64,000 nt of DNA from the NCBI GenBank assembly GCA_963710175.1, contig CAVPZC010000001.1, positions 1,984,001-2,048,000 of the forward strand, given 5' to 3'. The stretch is from Phormidesmis sp963710175. Lineage in GTDB: Bacteria > Cyanobacteriota > Cyanobacteriia > Phormidesmidales > Phormidesmidaceae. Below, piece by piece: positions 58,557 to 64,000 of this stretch; within the stretch, counting starts at the first letter, position 1; each line of letters opens with the position of its first letter. The position numbers and the translations under genes are program-made. The notes beneath the pieces are model-generated. The model ran no database searches. It saw only the letters and a list, made by a program, of their open reading frames with translations, and was not told the DNA's origin.

Positions 58557-60860
58557 ATGTCGTCAACGATTGCTCTTGATCAAATCGAGCGGATTGTTTG
58601 GAACCAGCATCAAAACCCCTTCGAGGTGCTAGGACCGCATCCTATAGAGCAAGACGGCAAGCAAGTTTGGGTAGTGCGCACTTATCTACCCAGCGCCGAT
58701 GCAGCCTGGGTAGTGCTCCCCGAGACTCGCAAAGAGTACCCCATGAGCAACGAGCAGCATCCTCAGTTTTTTGAGGCGGTCGTTGACGGCCAGGCGCCAG
58801 CCAACTACCAGATTCGCTACAAAGACGGGGCTAATGAGCACATTGTCTACGACCCCTATGCCTTCAAGTCGCCGGTACTAACCGACTTTGATGAGCATTT
58901 GTTCGCTGAGGGCAACCATCACCGAATTTACGAAAAAATGGGCGCACACCCTACCGTCACAGGCGGCGTATCGGGGGTTTACTTTGCTGTTTGGGCACCA
59001 AATGCGCGCAACGTGTCGGTGATTGGCGATTTTAATAGCTGGGATGGTCGCCAATACCAGATGCGCAAGGGCAGCAGCGGCATTTGGGATCTGTTTGTAC
59101 CGCAGCTCAAGGCAGGCGACTCCTACAAGTACGAAATCAAAAACTACGACGGCCATATCTACGAAAAGTCTGATCCTTATGGCTTTCAGCAAGAGGTCAG
59201 GCCCAAAACGGCCTCTGTCGTAACCGACTTAGAGCAGCACTCATGGCAAGACAGCGACTGGATGGAGCACCGCCGCCGGACCGATGCGATGAGTCAGCCC
59301 ATTTCAGTCTATGAAATGCACTTGGGATCCTGGCTACATGCCTCTTCGGCAGAACCCGCTAAAAAGGCTGATGGGAGTAATGCACCAGTAGTCACTGTCG
59401 CCGACCTTAAGCCGGGTGCCCGGTTTTTAACCTACCGAGAGCTAGCCGATAAGCTAATTCCCTACGTGCAGGAGATGGGCTTCACCCATATCGAAGTGCT
59501 GCCGGTTGCTGAGCATCCGTTTGACGGGTCTTGGGGCTATCAGGTCACGGGCTACTTTGCACCGACCTCTCGCTACGGCACGCCGGAAGACTTTATGTAT
59601 TTTGTCGATCAGTGCCATCAGCACGGCATTGGCGTGATTGTAGACTGGGTGCCAGGTCACTTTCCCAAGGACGGCCATGGCTTAGCCTTCTTCGATGGCA
59701 CGCACCTGTATGAGCACGCCGACGCCCGACGCGGCGAGCATAAAGAGTGGGGCACCCTGGTCTTTAACTACGGTCGCCATGAGGTGCGCAACTTCTTGGT
59801 GGCCAATGCGCTGTTTTGGTTTGATAAGTACCATATTGACGGCATTCGGGTCGATGCAGTGGCTTCAATGCTCTACCTGGACTACAACCGTAAGCCGGGC
59901 GAGTGGGTTGCCAATGACTACGGTGGCCGAGAAAATATCGAAGCGGCAGAATGCCTCAAGCAGGTCAACCACGCTATTTTCAGCTACTATCCGGGCGCAC
60001 TCTCTATCGCCGAAGAATCCACCTCTTGGCCGATGGTTTCCTGGCCGACCTATGTCGGCGGCTTGGGCTTTAATCTGAAGTGGAACATGGGCTGGATGAA
60101 CGACATGCTCGACTATTTCGAGATGGATCCGTGGTTCCGCCAGTTTCACCAAAACAACGTAACTTTCAGCATTTGGTATGCCTTCAGTGAAAACTTTATG
60201 CTGGCGCTCTCTCACGATGAGGTAGTGCACGGCAAGAGCCACATGATTGGCAAAATGCCGGGAGATGACTGGCAGAAAATGGCGAATCTGCGATCGCTCT
60301 TTGCCTACATGTTTGCTCACCCCGGTAAAAAGACGCTCTTCATGGGCATGGAGTTTGGCCAGTGGAGCGAGTGGAATGTGTGGGGTGACTTGGAGTGGCA
60401 CCTATTGCAGTTCGACGCGCACGAACAGCTTAAGCACTGCGTTGAGCGGCTAAATCACCTCTATCGCCGCGAGCCTGCCCTATACACGCAAGACTTTTCT
60501 CAGGAAGGCTTTGAGTGGGTAGACTGTAGCGACAATCGCCATAGCGTGGTGTCATTTATTCGCTACGACAAAGAGAGCGAAGACTTTATCTTGACGGTGT
60601 GTAATTTTACGCCCCAGCCTCACAGCCACTATCGGGTAGGCATTCCCACTCAAGGCTATTACCGGGAGATCTTTAACAGCGACGCCCGCGAATTTGGCGG
60701 GGCCAATATCGGCAACTTAGGCGGCAAATGGTCAGAAGACTGGACCTTTCACAATCGCCCCTACTCGCTCGATCTCACCTTGCCGCCCTTGAGCGTGATT
60801 ATGCTCAAGCTTGATGAGCAAAAGACAGCAGCGGCCCTGGCTGGTAATGCAGATGACTAA
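58557..60860 (+). CDS. glgB: 1,4-alpha-glucan (glycogen) branching enzyme
   Basis: 767 residues from ATG 58557 (MSSTIALDQIERIVW), the start expected for cyanobacterial GlgB; the frame extends to 58470 without homology. N-terminal CBM48-type domains (NPFEVLGPHPIEQDGKQVW; FAVWAPNARNVSVIGDFNSW) precede the GH13 barrel: HPFDGSWGYQVTGYFAPTSR, the nucleophile in DGIRVDAVASML, the acid in SIAEESTSWP and HDEVVHGKS. It introduces alpha-1,6 branches in glycogen. Confidence 0.97.
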   Translation: MSSTIALDQIERIVWNQHQNPFEVLGPHPIEQDGKQVWVVRTYLPSADAAWVVLPETRKEYPMSNEQHPQFFEAVVDGQAPANYQIRYKDGANEHIVYDPYAFKSPVLTDFDEHLFAEGNHHRIYEKMGAHPTVTGGVSGVYFAVWAPNARNVSVIGDFNSWDGRQYQMRKGSSGIWDLFVPQLKAGDSYKYEIKNYDGHIYEKSDPYGFQQEVRPKTASVVTDLEQHSWQDSDWMEHRRRTDAMSQPISVYEMHLGSWLHASSAEPAKKADGSNAPVVTVADLKPGARFLTYRELADKLIPYVQEMGFTHIEVLPVAEHPFDGSWGYQVTGYFAPTSRYGTPEDFMYFVDQCHQHGIGVIVDWVPGHFPKDGHGLAFFDGTHLYEHADARRGEHKEWGTLVFNYGRHEVRNFLVANALFWFDKYHIDGIRVDAVASMLYLDYNRKPGEWVANDYGGRENIEAAECLKQVNHAIFSYYPGALSIAEESTSWPMVSWPTYVGGLGFNLKWNMGWMNDMLDYFEMDPWFRQFHQNNVTFSIWYAFSENFMLALSHDEVVHGKSHMIGKMPGDDWQKMANLRSLFAYMFAHPGKKTLFMGMEFGQWSEWNVWGDLEWHLLQFDAHEQLKHCVERLNHLYRREPALYTQDFSQEGFEWVDCSDNRHSVVSFIRYDKESEDFILTVCNFTPQPHSHYRVGIPTQGYYREIFNSDAREFGGANIGNLGGKWSEDWTFHNRPYSLDLTLPPLSVIMLKLDEQKTAAALAGNADD

Positions 60861-60909
60861 GGCGATTAGCAGGGTCATCCGGGCTTCTTTTTAGGCGATC
60901 CCTCCTAAA

Positions 60910-60939
60910 ATACAGAGTTTAGTTTTAAAACTTTGTATA
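60910..60939. promoter_or_regulatory. Inverted repeat between glgB and chrA
   Basis: Arms ATACAGAGTTT (60910-60920) and AAACTTTGTAT (60929-60939) pair at 10 of 11 positions; a perfect 12-bp palindrome AGTTTTAAAACT (60921-60932) overlaps it. It may be an operator for chrA or a glgB terminator. Confidence 0.4.
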
Positions 60940-60957
60940 TTTTGAGATGATCACCTG

Positions 60958-60984
60958 ATGGCTGAGCCAAGCGAGCTGATGTGA
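60958..60984 (+). CDS. Possible leader peptide overlapping the chrA start
   Basis: An eight-codon frame (MAEPSELM) starts at ATG 60958; its TGA at 60982-60984 overlaps the GTG start of chrA at 60981-60983. This is the layout of translational coupling. It may be fortuitous. Confidence 0.3.
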   Translation: MAEPSELM

Positions 60985-62198
60985 ATTCAGAGACTCAGAG
61001 CAGCAGTGCAAATGCTGCCTATACAACGCTGCCCCCTAGCCAACAGCGGCAAAGGCTCAAAGAACTGACGGCTGTTTTCTTTCGACTGGGAACCGTTGCC
61101 TTCGGGGGGCCGGCTGCTCATATTGCCATGATGGATGATGAGGTGGTGAAGCGGCGGCAGTGGATGAGCCGGGAGGATCTGCTCGATCTGATTGGCGTGA
61201 CCAATTTGCTGCCGGGGCCAAACTCTACTGAGCTGGCGATTCATATTGGTTATGAGCGGGCGAGGTGGACAGGGCTGTTTGTCGCAGGCGGCAGTTTTAT
61301 TTTGCCTGCGATGGTGTTGGTCTGGCTGCTGGCCGCGCTCTATGTACGCTATCAGGCGGTGCCGCAGGTGGGCTGGCTGCTGTACGGTATTAAGCCGGTG
61401 ATTATTGCGGTTGTGCTTCAGGCGCTGTGGAAGCTGGGCAAAAAAGCGGCCAAGGACGTACCGACTATTGTTGCTGGAATAGTGGCGATCACCGCCTACT
61501 TTGCCGGACTTAACGAAGTGGTCCTCTTGCTGTTAGCGGGTTTGGCCGTCATGCTGGTGAAAAACTGGCAGTCTAGAGGCACGACCACAGGTGCATTTTT
61601 GCTGCCTTTTTCAGGAGCGATCGCTCAGGTCAGCAGCCCCCTCGCAGCCACCGTATCGGTTGGCTGGGCCGGCGTATTTTTATTCTTTCTTAAAATCGGC
61701 TGCGTTCTCTACGGCAGCGGCTATGTGCTGCTGGCTTTTCTTCAGCGCGATCTGGTCGAGCAAAATCAGTGGCTGACCTCGCAGCAGCTCTTAGATGCGG
61801 TCGCCATTGGTCAGCTCACGCCTGGGCCAGTTTTTACGACCGCTACATTTGTCGGCTACCTGTTGGCAGGCCATGCCGGGGCGATAGCGGGCACCATTGG
61901 TATTTTTTTGCCAGCCTTTTTGCTAGTGGGCCTAGTCAATCCGTGGGTGCCCAAGCTACGCCAGTCGCCCTGGGCACGCGGATTTTTAGACGGGGTAAAC
62001 GCGGCTTCGCTGGGGCTGATGGCAGGGGTCACCTATACGCTGGGGCAAGCTGCTCTAATTGATGGGATCACGGTTTTGCTGGCGGTTTTGAGTGCGATCG
62101 CCGTGTTCCGCTTCAGGGTTAATTCTGCCTGGTTAGTTCTGGCAGGCGCAGCAGTAGGCCTCTGCCTGCATCTGGTTGGACTGACCAACCTGAGCTAG
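60981..62198 (+). CDS. chrA: Chromate transporter (long-chain ChrA)
   Basis: 405 residues, GTG start. It has the two-fold CHR repeat: FFRLGTVAFGGPAAHIAMM and NLLPGPNSTELAIHIGYERA in the first half, FLKIGCVLYGSGYVLLAFLQ and GQLTPGPVFTTATFVGYL in the second, with about ten membrane helices. It exports chromate in antiport with protons or sulfate-type anions. The start overlaps the stop of an eight-codon frame. Relation to sulfate metabolism is possible. Confidence 0.93.
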   Translation: MNSETQSSSANAAYTTLPPSQQRQRLKELTAVFFRLGTVAFGGPAAHIAMMDDEVVKRRQWMSREDLLDLIGVTNLLPGPNSTELAIHIGYERARWTGLFVAGGSFILPAMVLVWLLAALYVRYQAVPQVGWLLYGIKPVIIAVVLQALWKLGKKAAKDVPTIVAGIVAITAYFAGLNEVVLLLLAGLAVMLVKNWQSRGTTTGAFLLPFSGAIAQVSSPLAATVSVGWAGVFLFFLKIGCVLYGSGYVLLAFLQRDLVEQNQWLTSQQLLDAVAIGQLTPGPVFTTATFVGYLLAGHAGAIAGTIGIFLPAFLLVGLVNPWVPKLRQSPWARGFLDGVNAASLGLMAGVTYTLGQAALIDGITVLLAVLSAIAVFRFRVNSAWLVLAGAAVGLCLHLVGLTNLS

Positions 62199-62564
62199 GC
62201 TATGTCCTAATGAACAGGTCAGCTGATTGTTCTCTATGGGAAACTACTGATATCGGGTAACTTTTGTCAAGCATTTTGACTAAAAATACAATCAGCTGTG
62301 GTTGATGTAAGGTTCTGACAAAAAGCGCACCAAAGCCACACCCGCTAAGACTTTCTACGATAGCTTGAGCAGATAAAGGACTAATAGCGCCTTTCTCTGC
62401 TACGAAACGGTCTGGAACAGAGCGATTTAGTCTTCTAGAAAAGACCAGGCGCCTGCTATCTCTGCACCGTGCGAACAGCCGTATGCCTTTTCAGTGAGGG
62501 AGCAGACACTTTGGGAAAGCTAAGTGAGGCCAGGCAGCAGCAATTGTTTCAATGATTTAACGCG
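62199..62564. other. Intergenic region of 366 bp before the sugar-transferase gene
   Basis: I see no gene and no repeat copy here. A short AAAGG/CCTTT inverted repeat is present at about 62376-62393 and does not look like a strong terminator. Confidence 0.35.
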
Positions 62565-63614
62565 ATGACTAGCCGCTCCCAAAGCTTTACCGCTACACCC
62601 ACCAAAGCCAGTTCCAAAGCCGCAGTCTGGGAATCAATGGGTACTATTCAACTCGCCAAAGCATTTACCGTCGTTGAGGCGGTCTCCTTCAAGCGTGACT
62701 GTCAAACAGCATTCGCACAGCATCCCGATCTCAAAGAAGTCGTTTTAGATTTTGCTGAGACCACTTTTATTGACAGCAGCGGCATCGGGGCGCTAGTCAT
62801 CTGTCACAAGCTCTGTGAATCTAAAGGGGCTAAGCTGCGGCTGATCAACGTGCCTGACCAAGTGATGATGGCCCTTTCACTGACCGAACTCGATCAGATT
62901 TTTCACATTGAGCCCGCCCCGGTCCCGGCTTCACACTCGGCGACTCAGCCCGCTCCGCTACAGCGAGCCCAGCTACAGGCCGCCTTAGAAAACCTGCCCG
63001 AAACTCATCCTTCGGTGCGCTCCAAGGCCAAGCGCACCATGGATATTGTGGGGGCGCTTGTGGGGTTGGGGCTGACGGCTGTGCTAGCGGCGGTGGTGGC
63101 GATCGCCATCAAACGCGAAGACGGCGGCCCGATTCTCTTTGCCCAAACCCGCTGCTCCTGGATGGGCAAACGCTTTACCATCTGGAAGTTTCGCTCAATG
63201 GTGACCGACGCCGAAGCGCGCAAGCGGGACGTGGCTAATAAAGTCGAAGGACCGCTGTTCAAAAACGACAGCGATCCGCGCATTACCAATGTCGGACGCT
63301 TTTTACGACGCACCAGCCTCGACGAGTTTCCTCAATTTTGGAACGTGCTCAAAGGCGACATGAGCCTGGTAGGGACTCGCCCGCCAACGCCCGACGAAAT
63401 CGCCCAGTACGAAGTCTCCCAGTGGCAGCGCCTGAACGTGAAACCCGGCATGACAGGCGAATGGCAGGTCAACGGTCGCTCAACGGTCACCACCTTCGAA
63501 GAAGTGATCCAGCTCGATCTGCAATATCAAAGTAAGTGGAGCCTCCTGTACGACATTCAGCTGATCGTAAAAACAGTGCTGGTACTCTTCAGCAAAAAAT
63601 CGGGCGCAATGTAG
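62565..63614 (+). CDS. STAS domain fused to a bacterial sugar transferase
   Basis: 349 residues. The N-terminal domain (about 20-115) is an anti-anti-sigma STAS domain: VLDFAETTFIDSSGIGALVI with the phosphorylatable Ser in DSSG, and CESKGAKLRLINV. A Pro/Ala linker leads to a membrane helix (VGALVGLGLTAVLAAVVAIA, about 160-180) and a polyprenyl-phosphate hexose-1-phosphate transferase (about 183-349) with WKFRSMVTDAE, LDEFPQFWNVLKGDMSLVG and KPGMTGEWQVNGRS. It starts a lipid-linked oligosaccharide, and the STAS part suggests its activity is controlled by Ser phosphorylation. It may serve the exopolysaccharide locus at 33.6-40.7 kb. Confidence 0.9.
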   Translation: MTSRSQSFTATPTKASSKAAVWESMGTIQLAKAFTVVEAVSFKRDCQTAFAQHPDLKEVVLDFAETTFIDSSGIGALVICHKLCESKGAKLRLINVPDQVMMALSLTELDQIFHIEPAPVPASHSATQPAPLQRAQLQAALENLPETHPSVRSKAKRTMDIVGALVGLGLTAVLAAVVAIAIKREDGGPILFAQTRCSWMGKRFTIWKFRSMVTDAEARKRDVANKVEGPLFKNDSDPRITNVGRFLRRTSLDEFPQFWNVLKGDMSLVGTRPPTPDEIAQYEVSQWQRLNVKPGMTGEWQVNGRSTVTTFEEVIQLDLQYQSKWSLLYDIQLIVKTVLVLFSKKSGAM

Positions 63615-63718
63615 CGATCGCCAACGGTATTCCGCCACCGGCTTACCGCAAGACAGCCGTTATCCTACACAATAGGGAGGTCCAGTAGGGCTCACTTCAG
63701 ATACGCAACGGTCGGCGA

Positions 63719-64000
63719 ATGCTCGCAAATGTTCTAGCTGTGCTGCTCGGCTCAGGCAGCTTTGTCTTTTATATGGCCGCCTTCTTTTATCCGGAGGTGC
63801 ACCGTCGCTCTGACTTTTTGTGGAGCGGCTTGGGCTTGTTTTACGCTGTGGTGCTGTGGTTTTGTGCAGGGCAGATGACCGGCGCAGTGCTGTTAGGCCA
63901 GCTCACGGCGGTGATTTTGCTGCTGGGGCTAGGCTGGCAAACGCTGACAGTGCGCCGCGAAAAAACGCCCGTCTATCAGCAAACGCCAGTTGTCCTTACC
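63719..64000 (+). CDS. ycf66: Ycf66 family protein (N-terminal part)
   Basis: Runs off the right edge after 94 codons. The sequence opens MLANVLAVLLGSGSFVFYMA and continues with FFYPEVHRRSDFLWSGLGLF, VVLWFCAGQMTGAVLLGQL and LGLGWQTLTVRREKTPVYQQ. This is the conserved N-terminus of the Ycf66 family, found only in cyanobacteria and plastids, with three membrane helices. Function is unknown. It supports the cyanobacterial assignment of the window. Confidence 0.93.
   Translation, partial: MLANVLAVLLGSGSFVFYMAAFFYPEVHRRSDFLWSGLGLFYAVVLWFCAGQMTGAVLLGQLTAVILLLGLGWQTLTVRREKTPVYQQTPVVLT

Overview
The window looks like chromosomal DNA of a filamentous or unicellular cyanobacterium of the Leptolyngbya/Phormidesmis/Synechococcus-PCC-7335 kind. 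The signs are very frequent GCGATCGC (HIP1-type) octamers inside and between genes, a partial Ycf66 gene at the right edge, GlcE- and DUF3445-type proteins, cyanobacterial-type sensor kinases, weak Shine-Dalgarno use and moderate GC. I see no rRNA, CRISPR array, prophage or intact transposase. One tRNA is present (Gly, anticodon CCC, 28115-28186).

Layout. 1-5.2 kb: end of a GAF-GAF histidine kinase, a small secreted protein, a LysR regulator, a ligase-associated type DNA exonuclease and a GIY-YIG protein. 5.4-14.1 kb: a co-regulated detoxification regulon with a TetR repressor, an RND efflux pair, a SpoIIAA/STAS-like protein and two tandem cytochromes P450. Its three promoters share the same -10/operator geometry. 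14-28 kb: housekeeping and accessory genes (clpB, a PIN toxin-antitoxin pair, gloA, eno, GST, Uma2, azlCD with an AraC regulator, a TetR/SDR divergent pair, a VTT membrane protein, a lipoprotein). 28.7-33.2 kb: a second RND efflux pair. 33.6-40.7 kb: an exopolysaccharide locus (GT2, GT61, GT11, OPX outer-membrane export protein, BY-kinase/co-polymerase). 40.8-43.5 kb: a Tat-type metallophosphoesterase and a malate:quinone-oxidoreductase-like flavoprotein. 43.6-50.9 kb: a nitrogen-scavenging cluster for taurine. 51-64 kb: a fasciclin protein, GST, glcE, an HMA protein, an EamA transporter, a PPC protein, glgB, chrA, a STAS-sugar-transferase fusion and ycf66.

The most interesting system is at 43.6-50.9 kb. 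A DUF3445 (heme-dependent oxidative N-demethylase type) protein, a YdfG/IsfD-like SDR, a TauE/SafE-type exporter, a taurine:pyruvate aminotransferase-like enzyme and a TauC-TauA-TauB ABC importer lie in a row on one strand. No sulfoacetaldehyde acetyltransferase (Xsc) is present in the window. Two perfect NtcA-type promoters (GTA-N8-TAC, exactly 22 nt, TA-N3-T) lie before the first gene and before the aminotransferase. The reading I favour is uptake of taurine (possibly N-methylated taurine), removal of the amino nitrogen, reduction of sulfoacetaldehyde to isethionate, and export of the sulfonate, all switched on by nitrogen starvation.

Two repeat families are also notable. Three copies of a ~105-bp element keep their stems while the stem sequence changes (compensatory changes, invariant GATGCATT loop). 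Two copies of a 198-bp element have 12-13-bp terminal inverted repeats and a multi-helix interior that resembles a HEARO/omega-RNA-like mobile RNA element without its ORF.
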